A stretch of DNA of 34,154 nt from Brevundimonas abyssalis TAR-001. GTDB taxonomy: Bacteria; Pseudomonadota; Alphaproteobacteria; Caulobacterales; Caulobacteraceae. The stretch is taken from assembly GCF_000466985.1 (NCBI RefSeq), contig NZ_BATC01000028.1, positions 1 through 34,154 of the forward strand, read 5' to 3'. The notes under the pieces are model-generated. The model was not told where the DNA came from and made no database searches. It worked only from the letters and a program-made list of their open reading frames with translations. A program made the translations under genes and the position numbers. This document shows positions 17,513-27,063 of this stretch, one piece after another (the first letter of the stretch is position 1; each line of letters begins with the position of its first letter).

Positions 17513-17565
17513 GGCCAGTGACGGGCCGTCTGTCGCGCGGGGCGTTCCCTGTGTAGAGACGGCCC

Positions 17566-20006
17566 ATGCTGCCCATCCATGAGGTTCTCGAGCCGCTGAA
17601 GGCGGCGCTGGCCGCGCGCAATGCGGTGGTCCTGTCGGCGCCGCCGGGCGCGGGCAAGACCACGGTGGTTCCGCTGGCGCTGCTGGATCAGCCATGGCTG
17701 GACGGGCGCAAGGTGCTGGTGCTGGAGCCCCGGCGGCTGGCGGCGCGGGCGGCGGCCGAGCGCATGGCGCAGACGCTGGGGGAACCGGCGGGCCAGACCG
17801 TGGGCTACCGGACCCGGGCGCAGACGAAGGTCAGCGCCGCCACCCGCATCGAGGTCATCACCGAGGGCGTGTTCACGCGCATGATCCTGTCCGACCCCGG
17901 GCTGGAGGGGATCGGGGCGGTGCTGTTCGACGAATTCCACGAACGCAGTCTGGACGCCGATCTGGGGCTGGCGCTGGCGCGGGAGGCGCAGGGGCTGCTG
18001 CGCGACGACCTGCGGCTGCTGGTGATGTCGGCGACGCTGGATCAGGTGGGGATCGCGGCGCTGCTGGACGACGCGCCGGTGATTGAATCGCAGGGGCGCA
18101 TGTTCCCTGTGGAGACCCGCTATCCGGGCCGCAATCCGGCCGAGCGCATCGAGGATGCGGTCGCGCGCGCGGTGCGGCTGGCCCTGAGCGAGGAGACGGG
18201 CTCCATGCTGGTGTTCCTGCCGGGGCAGGGGGAGATCCGGCGGGTTCATGAGCGGCTGGCGCCGCTGGAGAATGACCGGCTGATCCTGGCGCCGTTGTAC
18301 GGGGCGCTGGACCGGCGGGATCAGGACCGGGCCATCGAGCCGGCGCCGGAGGGCGTGCGCAAGATCGTGCTGGCCACCGCCATCGCCGAGACCAGCCTGA
18401 CCATTCAGGGGGTGCGGGTGGTGATCGACGCGGGGCTGTCGCGGGTTCCGCGTTTCGACCCGGCCAGCGGCCTGTCGCGGCTGGCCACCGTGCCGGTGAG
18501 CCGCTCCTCGGCGGACCAGCGGCGGGGACGGGCGGGCCGGACCGAGCCGGGGGTCTGCTACCGTCTGTGGGACGCCGAACAGACCCGGGGCCTGGCGCCC
18601 CACCAGCGGCCCGAAATTCTCGAGGCGGACCTGACCGGCTTCGCGCTGGATCTGGCGCGGTGGGGGGCGCGGTCGTTGGAGGATCTGGCCCTGCTGGACC
18701 CGCCGCCGGCGGGGGCGTTCGCCGAGGCGCGGGCGGTGCTGACCCGGCTGGGGGCGCTGGACGAGGTAGGCGGCCTGACCCCGCACGGGGAGCGGATCGC
18801 CGCCATTCCGCTGTCGCCGCGACTGGCGCACATGGCGGCGTTCGGGGCCGATGAAGGCGACGCCCTGACCGCCGCGCGGGTCGCGGCCCTGCTCAGCGAG
18901 GCGGGGCTGGGCGGGGACGATGCGGATCTGGGCGAGCGGCTGCGGCGGCTGGAGCGGGACGGGTCGTCGCGGGCGAAGGATGCGCGGGCGCTGGCGGACC
19001 GCTGGGCGAAGGCGGCGGGCGGCGGCCGACGGGGCGGGGAGGTTTCGCCGGGGCGCCTGCTGGCCGAGGCCTTTCCCGACCGCATCGCCAAGGCGCGGGG
19101 CAAGCCGGGGGAGTATCAGCTGGCGTCCGGGCGCGGGGCGTTCGTGGAGCCCACCGATGCGCTGGCGCGGCACACATGGCTGGCGGTGGGGGAGCTGGGC
19201 GGGGGGCGCGATGCGAGGGACCGCATCCGGCTGGCGGCGCCGCTGGACGGGGAGACCATCGCCGAGGATTTCGCGCGGCTGTTGAGCGTCGAGGACCGGC
19301 TGATCGCCGCCCCGTCGGGCCGCCGGGAGGTGCGCCGGGTGACGCGGCTGGGCGCCCTGACGGTGGCCGAGGCCAATCTGGGCGCGCCGGACCGGGCCAC
19401 CCTGACGGCGGCGTTGATGGGCGAGGTGGCGCGGAGCGGGCTGGACAGCCTGCCGTGGGGCGAGGCGGCGCGGTCGCTGCGGTCGCGGCTGGCGTTCCTG
19501 CGGGCGCGGGACGACAGCTGGCCGGACGTGTCGGATGACGCCCTGTGGGCGGCGCGGGAGGCGTGGCTGGCGCCGTTGCTGGATCAGGTCTCGTCGCTGA
19601 AGGGGGTGCAGGCGGGGGCGCTGCATGACGCCCTGCGCGGGCTGATCCCGTGGGACCTGCACCGGCGGATCGAGGCCGAGGCGCCGGAGCGGTTCACCAC
19701 CCGCTGGGGACCGGGGCGGCCATCGACTACGCCGCCGAGGGCGGGCCGCGGGTCGAGGTGCGGGTGCAGGAGCTGTTCGGCATGAAGACCCATCCGGTGG
19801 TGGGGGGCGACCGCACGCCGCTGACGCTGGCCCTGCTGTCGCCGGCGCGGCGGCCGATCCAGGTGACGAAGGATCTGCCGGGGTTCTGGGCCGGGTCGTG
19901 GGCGGACGTGCGGGCCGACATGCGCGGGCGCTATCCGAAGCATCCCTGGCCCGAGGACCCGGCCAACGCGGACCCGACGAACCGGGTCAAGCCGCGGGGG
20001 ACGTGA
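17566..20006 (+). CDS. hrpB: ATP-dependent helicase HrpB (frameshift near the 3' end)
   Basis: DEAH-box family helicase related to the RNA helicase HrpA/HrpB group. Walker A APPGAGKT lies at residues 25-32, DEFH at 122-125, SAT at 155-157 and the motif VI QRRGRAGR at 318-325. Helicase-associated domains and the HrpB-specific C-terminal domain follow. The frame breaks at 19700-19702: the run CCC appears to lack one C. Adding it changes the tail to FTTPLGTGAAIDYAAEGG and leads into the conserved HrpB ending VQELFGMKTHP, LLSPARRPIQVTKDLPGFW and RYPKHPWPEDP. The repaired protein is 813 residues, full family length. A homopolymer error is the simplest explanation. Confidence 0.9.
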
Positions 20007-20009
20007 GGC

Positions 20010-20195
20010 TCAGGGCTTTTCGGCCTTGTCGATCGCCTCGTCGAAGGCGCGAGTGGCGGAGTCGAACTTGTCGCGGCAGCCGGGATTGCAGAAACCGACC
20101 ACGTGGCCGCGATACAGGGTCAGGCTGTCGGCGCTGACCGGCTTGCCGGACCATGGGCAGTTTTCGTTGACGGCGTCCTCGATCTTCAGGGCCAT
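20010..20195 (-). CDS. Small three-cysteine YHS/TRASH-like protein
   Basis: A 61-residue protein with CPWSGKPV (Cys13) and GFCNPGCRDKF (Cys36, Cys40), i.e. C-x22-C-x3-C in a short beta-hairpin context. This layout resembles the YHS and TRASH metal-binding modules, so binding of zinc, copper or another thiophilic metal is plausible. ATG 20193-20195 overlaps the stop of the OsmC gene by one base (TGATG), indicating coupled translation; a GTG just upstream is less likely. It ends three bases from the convergent hrpB stop. Exact role unknown. Confidence 0.7.
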   Translation of the reverse strand: MALKIEDAVNENCPWSGKPVSADSLTLYRGHVVGFCNPGCRDKFDSATRAFDEAIDKAEKP

Positions 20196-20665
20196 CACGC
20201 GGCCGCCTGTCGGGGCTCGCAGCGCACCTCGCTCTTCACCGAGTGAGCGATGAAGCAGCGGTCGTGGGCGTCGTGGTGCAGGGCGTCCAGCTGCTCGGTC
20301 GTGGGGGCGTCGCCGCCGAAGCGTACGGCGGGCCGCAGGGTGACGACGGTGACGGACACCTTGCCCTGGTCATTCTTCCCGATCTGGCCCTCGGGCTGGT
20401 CCTCGTAGCGGTCGACCTTGAACCCGGCCTTGGCGGCCAGGGCCAGGAACCACAGCATGTGGCAGCTGGAGATGGAGGCGATGAAGGCCTCCTCGGGGTC
20501 CACGGCCGCTTCCAGCGACAGGGGTGGCGGCACCACAGAGGGGGAGGAGGAGGCGACCACCTCGACCCCGCCGTCGAACAGCCAGCGGTGGGCGCGGCTG
20601 TAGCGGTTGTCGGTGAAGGGCTCGTTCTGGTTCTCCCAGAGCACGGTCAGGGTGTGTGTGGACAT
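20195..20665 (-). CDS. OsmC/Ohr-family protein (thiol peroxidase-like)
   Basis: A 156-residue OsmC-fold protein, a family that reduces organic hydroperoxides using two cysteines. Cys68 (ASISSCHMLWFLALA) and Cys137 (HDRCFIAHSVKSEV) sit at the expected places, on the buried helix and on the second half of the fold. ATG 20663-20665 overlaps the stop of the upstream RNA methyltransferase (TGATG), and its own stop overlaps the next start in the same way. It is closer to the general OsmC group than to Ohr. The physiological substrate is unknown. Confidence 0.85.
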   Translation of the reverse strand: MSTHTLTVLWENQNEPFTDNRYSRAHRWLFDGGVEVVASSSPSVVPPPLSLEAAVDPEEAFIASISSCHMLWFLALAAKAGFKVDRYEDQPEGQIGKNDQGKVSVTVVTLRPAVRFGGDAPTTEQLDALHHDAHDRCFIAHSVKSEVRCEPRQAAA

Positions 20666-21461
20666 CAGCTTCCCTCGGTGACGGCGTAGACCATGATCCC
20701 TGTGGCGATGGCCAGGTTCAGGCTGTCGGCGCGGCCGCGCATGGGGATCTTCACATTGACGTCGCAGGCGGCGGCGAGGCGGTCGGTGAGGCCCGCCTGT
20801 TCGTTGCCCATCAGGATCAGGGCGGGATGCTCGACCGGCGCGGCGCGGTAGTCGTGGGTGGCGTCCAGCCGGGTGCCGATGACGCTGCCCGGCCAGGTTT
20901 CGCGCCATGTCAGGAAAGCGTCGGTGGTGGTCTTCGTGACGCTGACGGCGAAGACCGAGCCCATGGTGGCGCGCACGGCCTCCACCGAATAGGGGTCGCA
21001 GCAGTCGTCGATCAGGATGACGCCGCCGGCGCCCGCGGCGTCGCAGGTGCGGATGATGGTGCCCAGATTGCCGGGGTCGCGCACCTGCTCCAGCGCCACC
21101 CAGGCGGGGGATGAGCGGGGATTGATCTTGTCCAGCGGGGTGAAGACCTGCTGGAAAACCCCCAGAACGGTCTGGGGGTTCTCCTTGCGGGAGACCTTCT
21201 CGAGGATGGCGCGGTTGACGGTGATGATCTCGCCGCCGTTCGCCGTGGTGGCCTTGACGGCGCGGTCCAGCAGGGGGTGGGGGCGGGCGTCCTGACCCAC
21301 CAGCAGGGTGCGGGGCGCCGGTCCAGATCCAGCGCCTCGCCGATGAACTTCAGCCCCTCGGCCAGGAACAGGCCGGACTCGTCGCGGCCCTTGCGGGCGT
21401 GCAGGGCGCGGATGGCCTTGACCGTGGGATTGGTCAGGGAGGTGATGACCCGTTCGTTCAA
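20665..21461 (-). CDS. TrmH/SpoU-family RNA 2'-O-methyltransferase (frameshifted)
   Basis: SAM-dependent RNA methyltransferase of the knotted SPOUT fold. The N-terminal substrate-binding part (ERVITSLTNPTVKAIRALH) is in one frame and the catalytic part in another. Catalytic motifs are EQVRDPGNLGTIIRTCDAAG (motif 1), MGNEQAGL (motif 2) and IPMRGRADSLNLAIA (motif 3). One base is missing near 21309-21316, next to a run of four G; adding it joins LDRRP to TLLVGQDARPHPLLDRA and gives 265 residues, a normal length. The start appears to be TTG 21459-21461, overlapping the upstream methyltransferase stop as TTGA. The target nucleotide (rRNA or tRNA) cannot be told from sequence. Confidence 0.85.
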
Positions 21462-22351
21462 GAGGCGCTCCACCGGGAGAAGAAGCTGAGGCCGATCTCT
21501 GCGCCGCGGTCGCTCTCTTCCACCAGGGCCAGCTCGCCCCAGTCGATGACGCCGCCGCGCCCGGCCGTGGCCTCGGCCGTCAGGTGGGCCAGCGACAGGC
21601 CCGAGATGCGCGCGGCGTAGGCGTTCAGCAGCAGGAACGAGGCGTCGTCGTCCAGCAGGGCGGCGCAGTCGTGCACCAGCTGCGGCAGGTCCTCGAACAG
21701 CCGCCAGACCTCGCCGGTGGGGCCGCGTCCGTATTTGGGCGGGTCGAGGATGATCCCGTGATATTTCGAGCCGCGCCGCACCTCGCGCGCCACATATTTG
21801 CGGGCGTCCTCGACGATCCAGCGGATGGGGCGGTCCTCCAGGCCGGACAGGGCGGCGTTCTCGCGGGCCCAGTTCACGGACTTCTTGGAGGCGTCCACAT
21901 GGGTGACCTCGGCGCCCGCCGCCGAACAGGCGAGGCTGGCCACGCCGGTGTAGCCGAAGAGGTTGAGCACTCTTGGTTTCTGAAGAGAGCGAAGTCGCCC
22001 GTCCAGCCACTCCCAGTTGGCGGCCTGCTCGGGGAAGAAGGCCAGGTGGCGGAAGGGGGTGAAGCGGCTGTTGAAGCGCACGTCGTTCCACGCCAGCGGA
22101 AACAGGTCGATGGCCTTGCCGCGAAAGCTCCAGCGGCCGTCCTCGTCGTCGCCCTCGGGATCGAACACGGCGTCGGCCTTGTCCCACAGCTCGGGCCGGG
22201 CGGGCTTCCAGAAGCACTGGGGCTCGGGGCGCACCACGGTGAAGCGGCCGTAGCGCTCCAGCTTCCGGCCGTCGCCGCTGTCGATCAGGGCGTAGTCGGA
22301 CCAGCCCGTGGTGCGCAGGGTTTCGGGGGTCGAAGCAATAAGGGGGGCCAT
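21458..22351 (-). CDS. Class I SAM-dependent rRNA methyltransferase (RlmI-like)
   Basis: A 297-residue Rossmann-fold methyltransferase of the RlmI/RlmK-related group (COG1092 type), which modify 23S rRNA. Motif I is LNLFGYTGVASLACSAAG (129-146), followed by VTHVDASKKSVNWARENAAL. The catalytic motif IV is LDPPKYGRG (202-210). It lacks the N-terminal PUA domain of RlmI, so it is a short version and the substrate may differ. ATG 22349-22351 lies 17 bases after the glycosyltransferase stop. Its TGA overlaps the TTG start of the SpoU methyltransferase, tying two RNA-modification genes together. Confidence 0.85.
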   Translation of the reverse strand: MAPLIASTPETLRTTGWSDYALIDSGDGRKLERYGRFTVVRPEPQCFWKPARPELWDKADAVFDPEGDDEDGRWSFRGKAIDLFPLAWNDVRFNSRFTPFRHLAFFPEQAANWEWLDGRLRSLQKPRVLNLFGYTGVASLACSAAGAEVTHVDASKKSVNWARENAALSGLEDRPIRWIVEDARKYVAREVRRGSKYHGIILDPPKYGRGPTGEVWRLFEDLPQLVHDCAALLDDDASFLLLNAYAARISGLSLAHLTAEATAGRGGVIDWGELALVEESDRGAEIGLSFFSRWSAS

Positions 22352-22368
22352 GGGTCGGGATTAGGCCG

Positions 22369-23772
22369 TCAGGCGGCCTGTCGTCCAGTCCGGTGATCGA
22401 TCGCGGGCTCATCCGGGGCGTGGGGGGTCTTGTCCCAGGCGAAGGGCTGGCGGATCAGCCGCCAGAAGGCGTGGACGAAGGCCAAGCTGAGCATGGACCA
22501 ATACAGGGGCGCCGTCAGCATGTCGCGCAGGCCGTACGGAACGCCCGCCCGGCGGCAGCCGATCCAGGCCGAAAACCAGCTGGATGATGCGCCGGTGACC
22601 AGCACCAGCACCGCCAGCGGCGGCGTGGCGGGCGCGAGGCCGTAGATGAGGGCGCTGAGGGTCAGGCCCAGCAGCAGGGCCAAGGCGGCTGCGTGCAGGG
22701 CGGCGGCGACCAGCGCCAGGCCGAGTGTCAGGTGCAGGCTGAGCAGTCCCCTCCACCCCAGAGACAGGGGCCGGCGCATGTGCACCAGCCAGGTCTGCAT
22801 GAACCCCTTCAGCCAGCGGGTGCGCTGGGGCAGCCAGGCGTGCAGGTCGCCCGGCGGCGTCTCCCAGGTCGGGGATGACATCACGCCCAGCCGCCAGCCA
22901 CGCCGCCACAAGCGATAACCGAGGTCGGCGTCCTCGGTGACGTTCCAGGGATCCCAGCCGCCGACCTGGCGGAGGATGTCCACCCGGAAATGGTTGCTGG
23001 TGCCGCCGAGCGGAAAGGGCAGGCCCAGCCGCGTCAGGGCGGGCAGGATGACCTCGAACAGGGCGGCGTATTCGGCGGCGAATTGACGGTCCAGGAACGG
23101 GCGGCGACGGGCAGGATCGGCGGCGGGACGGATGCGCAGGGGGGCCTGGAGGCAGGCCAGGCGGGGCGGACCCGAGGCGAATCGCGCCGCCGCCTCGCGC
23201 AACTGGCCGGGATCGGGCTCGTCCTCGGCGTCGTAGACGGTGACCAGACCTTCGACGACGCGGCTGAGGGCGATGTTCAGGGCGCGGGGCTTGGTCATGG
23301 GCTCGCCCGGCGGGGCCACGAGCACCGACAGCCAATCCGGGCGCGGGCAGGCTTGGGCGGCGGCGATGGTCTCCCCGTCGTCCGCCTCGATGACCAGAAA
23401 GCCGCGCAGCCGGTCCGCCGGGTAGTCGAGCCGCGAGAGCCGGGCCACAATCTGGGGAATCATGGCCGCCTCATGCCGGAGGGCGGCGATGACGGCGTAG
23501 GGCGGCAGGTCCGCGGCCGGAGGGGCGGCGGGCGGAGCGCGTCCGCTGATCGCCACGGCGGCGGCCCGCCACAGGCCGGCCGCCAGAAACAGCAGCCACA
23601 ACACATGGATGATGGTCCGGGCGAGGGCGTCGGGCGCGGTCATGGCGGCGACCGTCAGCCCGGTCAGGCCCAGGAGGAGGGCGATCCATTGCCCGGCGTC
23701 CAGCCCGCGCCGTCGGGCGCTCAGCGAGGGCGGCGGCCCCGTTACCGGCGGTCGATCGGTTCCGTCGTGCAA
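22369..23772 (-). CDS. Membrane glycosyltransferase, GT2 family
   Basis: Processive-type family 2 glycosyltransferase of 467 residues. Two N-terminal hydrophobic spans (about 28-48 and 53-75) come before the GT-A domain. Motifs are KPRALNIAL (161-169), the DxD-type YDAEDEPDP (180-188), FPLGGTSNHFR, EDADLGYRLWRRGW (280-293) and QRTRWLKGFMQTW (316-328), equivalent to the Q/RxxRW motif. Four hydrophobic spans follow. Such enzymes polymerise or export an exopolysaccharide, but the sugar is unknown. The start is TTG 23770-23772 with AGGGGG about eight bases upstream; no suitable ATG is nearby. Divergent from the TetR gene with a 50-base gap. Confidence 0.85.
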   Translation of the reverse strand: MHDGTDRPPVTGPPPSLSARRRGLDAGQWIALLLGLTGLTVAAMTAPDALARTIIHVLWLLFLAAGLWRAAAVAISGRAPPAAPPAADLPPYAVIAALRHEAAMIPQIVARLSRLDYPADRLRGFLVIEADDGETIAAAQACPRPDWLSVLVAPPGEPMTKPRALNIALSRVVEGLVTVYDAEDEPDPGQLREAAARFASGPPRLACLQAPLRIRPAADPARRRPFLDRQFAAEYAALFEVILPALTRLGLPFPLGGTSNHFRVDILRQVGGWDPWNVTEDADLGYRLWRRGWRLGVMSSPTWETPPGDLHAWLPQRTRWLKGFMQTWLVHMRRPLSLGWRGLLSLHLTLGLALVAAALHAAALALLLGLTLSALIYGLAPATPPLAVLVLVTGASSSWFSAWIGCRRAGVPYGLRDMLTAPLYWSMLSLAFVHAFWRLIRQPFAWDKTPHAPDEPAIDHRTGRQAA

Positions 23773-23822
23773 GGTTCGGCCCCCTAGCGTCTCCCGACCG
23801 ACAGAAAGGCCCGGTTGGCGCG

Positions 23823-24509
23823 ATGCGTCAAATGCCGCTATTCAGACGCCCTCCGTTTTCGCGTGAGGCTGATTTGGCAGAGTCGTTTACCGCCGCCGCG
23901 CCGCGCGCCGGACGCAAGCCCAAGGGCGAAGGGCACGAGCGCCGCGCCGAAATCCTCGAGGCCGCCGAGCGCATCTTCGTGGAGTGCGGCTATGACGGCG
24001 CCACCATCCGCAAGATCGCGGACGAGGTGGGGCTGTCGTCGACCGCGCTCTACATGCATTTCCGCGACAAGAGCGAAATCCTGGCCGAGATCTGCCGCGG
24101 CGCCTTCGCCCTGCTGACGGAAGCCACGGCGCGCATCGAGTCCGACCCGGCGCCGGTGGAGGTCCGGCTTCGCCGCATGTTGGAGGCCTATGCCCGGTTC
24201 GGGCTGGAGAATCCCAACGCCTATCGCCTGATCTACATGACGCGGCCCGAGGAGGCGCGCGGCGGCGCCGAGGGCGTTGCCCGCGAACTGGGCGCCGGAC
24301 TTTATGGCTCCTTTGTCGGCGTCATCGAGGAGATCGGCGGCTCCATCCGTCTGAGGCACGATCCCGCGACCACGGCGCAGCTGCTGTGGGCCGGCGTCCA
24401 TGGGGTGGTCTCCCTGATCATCACCAAGCCCTATCTCGACTGGCAGGCGCCGGAGGATCTGGTGGGGGCGATGCTGGACGCCCTGTTCGAGAGCGTGCTG
24501 AAGCGATGA
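23823..24509 (+). CDS. TetR/AcrR-family transcriptional regulator
   Basis: A 228-residue repressor-type protein. The N-terminal ~35 residues are a poorly conserved basic leader. The helix-turn-helix domain covers roughly 38-90, with ERRAEILEAAERIFVECGYDGATIRKIADEVG... and the typical TALYMHFRDKSEILAEI recognition region. The C-terminal ligand domain resembles the WHG-type (LLWAGVHGVVSLIITKPYLDW). Its stop overlaps the start of the binding-protein gene as ATGA, so it is the first gene of the importer operon and may autoregulate it. The inducer is unknown. ATG 23832 is a possible alternative start. Confidence 0.88.
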   Translation: MRQMPLFRRPPFSREADLAESFTAAAPRAGRKPKGEGHERRAEILEAAERIFVECGYDGATIRKIADEVGLSSTALYMHFRDKSEILAEICRGAFALLTEATARIESDPAPVEVRLRRMLEAYARFGLENPNAYRLIYMTRPEEARGGAEGVARELGAGLYGSFVGVIEEIGGSIRLRHDPATTAQLLWAGVHGVVSLIITKPYLDWQAPEDLVGAMLDALFESVLKR

Positions 24510-25315
24510 TCCGGCGCGGGGGGGCGGCGCTGGTGCTGGGGTTGGCGCTCTTCTGTGCGGACGCTGTGCGGGCCGAGGGCCTGCGAATCCTGTCGCTGGA
24601 CCAGTGTGCGGATCAGTTCGCCCTGGCCCTGGGCGGGCCGGAAGACCGGCTGTTCCTGTCGCCCCGCGCCGATGATCCGGACTCCCATCTGCGGGCGCAG
24701 GCCTGGGGGCATGCGCGGGTCCGGCCGACGCTGGAGGCGGCGCTGATCGCGCGGCCGGATGTGGTGCTGCGCTACTGGGGCGGGGAGCCGCGCCTGCTGA
24801 CGGCGCTGGAGCGTCGCGGCGTCACCGTCGTGGGCATCGAGGACGCGACGGATTTCGACGGCGTGCGCGCCAATGTGCGGCGCGTGGCGGACGCGCTGGG
24901 TCGGCAGGATGCAGGGCGCGGCCTGATCGCGGACATGGATGAACGGCTGGCGAGCGCCGCCGGAGCAGGGGCCTCGGGCTCGGCGCTCTACATGACCGCG
25001 GGCGGCTTCACGGCGGGAGAAAATACTCTGGTGGGGGCGATCATGCGGGCGGCGGGGCTGCGGTCCCTGTCGCCAAGCCCGTGGTTCGCGCCGGTTAGCG
25101 TGGAGCGGCTGCTGCTGGAGCCCCCGGCGCGGTTCGTCCTGGCCTTTTATGAGCAGGTGCGGGCCGACTGGCGCGGGCCGGGGCGGCATCCGGCCCTTCG
25201 GCGGCTGATCGACGATCGCGCCGTGACCCGCCTGTCCGGGTCGGCCATGGCCTGTCCGGCCTGGTTCGCCGCCGAGGCGGCCGAGGCGCTGGCGGTTGAG
25301 GCGGCGCGGCCATGA
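24506..25315 (+). CDS. ABC transporter substrate-binding protein (BtuF/FepB-like)
   Basis: A 269-residue periplasmic receptor of the helical-backbone class III type used for cobalamin, haem or Fe-siderophores. A signal peptide ends near VRA-E (residue 23). The mature part opens LRILSLDQCADQFALAL, typical of this family, with RPTLEAALIARPDVVLRYWG and the long linking helix after VRRVADALGR. ATG 24506 overlaps the TetR stop; its own stop overlaps the permease start (ATGA). Ligand not determinable; no cobalamin riboswitch was seen upstream. Confidence 0.82.
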   Translation: MIRRGGAALVLGLALFCADAVRAEGLRILSLDQCADQFALALGGPEDRLFLSPRADDPDSHLRAQAWGHARVRPTLEAALIARPDVVLRYWGGEPRLLTALERRGVTVVGIEDATDFDGVRANVRRVADALGRQDAGRGLIADMDERLASAAGAGASGSALYMTAGGFTAGENTLVGAIMRAAGLRSLSPSPWFAPVSVERLLLEPPARFVLAFYEQVRADWRGPGRHPALRRLIDDRAVTRLSGSAMACPAWFAAEAAEALAVEAARP

Positions 25316-26291
25316 CCCGGCTGACGGTTTTTCTGATCCTGGCCATCCTGGCGGCGTCCGGCCTGGCCCTGACCTTTGGGGAGGCGCCCCTGAGCGCGGC
25401 CCAGTATCGCCTGGCCTTCGCGGACCCGGCGTCGCTGGAGGGACAGGTGCTGTGGCAGGTGCGGGCGCCGCGCATCGCCTGCGCCTTGATGGTGGGCGCG
25501 GCGCTCGGTCTTTCGGGCGCGGTGCTGCAGGGACTGTTGCGCAACCCGCTGGCGGACCCGGGTGTGCTGGGCGTGTCGGCCGCCGCGGCGCTGGGCGCGG
25601 CCTTCGCCATCGTCATGGGCGGGGCGGCCCTGCCGGGCGTCGTCGAGGTGTCGGCTCTGGCGGGCGCCGGGATCGCGGGCGCGGCCCTGGTGATCTTCGC
25701 CGCGCGGGTCCGGGCGCCGGAGGCCCTGATCCTGTTCGGCGTGGCCCTGTCCAGTTTCGCGGGTGCGGCCACGGCCTGATCTTCAACCTGTCGCCCTCGC
25801 CCATCGCCTCGGCCGAGGTGATGAGCTGGCTGCTGGGGTCGGTGCAGAACCGCAGCTGGTTCGACGTGGCCTGGGTCACGCCGATGGTGCTGATCTCCGG
25901 CGTGCTGGCGGCTTTCGCGGCCTCCGGCCTGCGGATGCTGGCCCTGGGCGAGGAGACGGCGGCGACGTCGGGCCTGTCCATGGGCCGGCTCAGGACCGCC
26001 GCCCTGATCGCCGCGGCTCTGGCGGCAGGCGCCGCCACGGCTGTGGCCGGGGTGATCGGCTTCGTGGGTCTGGCGGCGCCGCATCTGGTGCGCCGGGCGG
26101 TGCGGGGTGATCCCGGCCGGGTTCTGCTGCCCGCCGCCCTGACGGGGGGGCTGATCCTGGTGGCGGCGGATCTGGCGGCGCGGCTGACGCCGACGGATCA
26201 GGAGCTGAAGCTGGGGGTGTTCACGGCCCTGGTCGGGGCGCCGCTGTTCGCCCTGATCGCCTGGCGCGCGGCGCGGGAGTGGCGGCTGTGA
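25312..26291 (+). CDS. FecCD/BtuC-family ABC permease (frameshifted)
   Basis: Inner-membrane permease of the iron-chelate/vitamin B12 importer family. The first part holds the family block RAPRIACALMVGAALGLSGA and the LLRNPLADPGVLGVSAAAAL loop that contacts the ATPase. The frame then stops at 25777-25779 because one C appears to be missing from the CC at 25775-25776. Adding it continues as AATALIFNLSPSPIASAEV and on to GVIGFVGLAAPHLVRR and the normal C terminus REWRL. The repaired length is 326 residues with about 10 spans. The start is ATG 25312 in an ATGA overlap. Probably a sequence error, not decay. Confidence 0.85.
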
Positions 26292-27040
26292 GCGCCCTGT
26301 CCCTGCATGGCGCCACCGCCCTGCTGGACGGGCGCGAGGTGCTGTCGGATGTGGATCTGTCGATCCTGCCCGGCGAGGTGGTCGCCCTGACCGGTCCCAA
26401 CGGCGCGGGCAAGACCAGCGTCATCCGCGCCCTGACCGGCGCCTTGCCCCTGTCGAAGGGCGAGGCGCGACTGGAGGGACGGGCCCTGACGGCCTTCGGG
26501 CCGCGCGACCGGGCGGCGCGACTGGCCTGGCTGCCGCAGGACCGGCGCATCGCCTGGAACATGCCCGCCGTCGAGGTGGCCGCCCTGGGCGCGCCGTTCC
26601 TGTCCGGTCATGCGGCGCGGGACCGGGCCCTGGAGGCGCTGATCGAGATCGACGCGGGCCGTCTGGCCGCCCGGGGCGTGGCCGAGATGTCGGGCGGGGA
26701 GCGGGCGCGGGTGCTGTTCGCGCGGTTTCTGGCCACCGAGGCGCCGATCCTGCTGGCCGACGAGCCGGCGGCCGGACTGGACCCGGACGCCCAGCTGCTG
26801 GTGATGGACGTGCTGCGCCGCCGGGCCGAGGCGGGGGCCGCGGTGCTGGTCAGCCTGCACGACCTGTCCCTGGCCGCGCGCCACGCCGACCGGGTGGTGG
26901 TGATGGATCGCGGCCGGGTGGCGGCGGACGGGCCGCCGCGCGAGGCCCTGGCGCCCGAGGTCATGCAGACGGTGTTCGGCGTCGGTGCCCGCTGGCTGGA
27001 GACGCCGCAGGGGCCGGTGCTGAACAGCTGGCGGCTCTGA
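26288..27040 (+). CDS. ABC transporter ATP-binding protein (BtuD/FecE-like)
   Basis: Cytoplasmic ATPase that powers the importer. Walker A GPNGAGKT is at residues 36-43, Q-loop Gln84, signature MSGGE at 134-138, Walker B ILLADEP at 154-160 and switch His191 (SLHDLS). The 250-residue length is standard. The start is GTG 26288-26290 in a GTGA overlap with the permease stop, matching the ATGA overlaps of the two previous genes; a GTG three codons upstream is the alternative. No outer-membrane receptor gene is adjacent. Confidence 0.9.
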   Translation: MSALSLHGATALLDGREVLSDVDLSILPGEVVALTGPNGAGKTSVIRALTGALPLSKGEARLEGRALTAFGPRDRAARLAWLPQDRRIAWNMPAVEVAALGAPFLSGHAARDRALEALIEIDAGRLAARGVAEMSGGERARVLFARFLATEAPILLADEPAAGLDPDAQLLVMDVLRRRAEAGAAVLVSLHDLSLAARHADRVVVMDRGRVAADGPPREALAPEVMQTVFGVGARWLETPQGPVLNSWRL

Positions 27041-27063
27041 GCGCCAGAGGCTAAAGCGATCCC

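Noticed and set aside
15851..17695. Upstream extension of the APC permease frame on the minus strand
   Set aside because: The extension runs antisense through the NSS transporter and is rich in Gln/Arg/His/Gly, with no membrane or domain features; the proper start is MSADAS at 15850.
16864..19662. A 932-codon minus-strand frame across hrpB and the NSS gene
   Set aside because: Shadow of hrpB; composition is Pro/Arg/Gln repeats with no family signature, while the plus strand shows all helicase motifs.
21141..21182. Complementary words inside the SpoU methyltransferase gene (CCCCAGAAC/GTCTGGGGG) as a terminator
   Set aside because: The words lie inside conserved coding sequence of an uninterrupted domain and no T-run follows; a coding coincidence is more likely.
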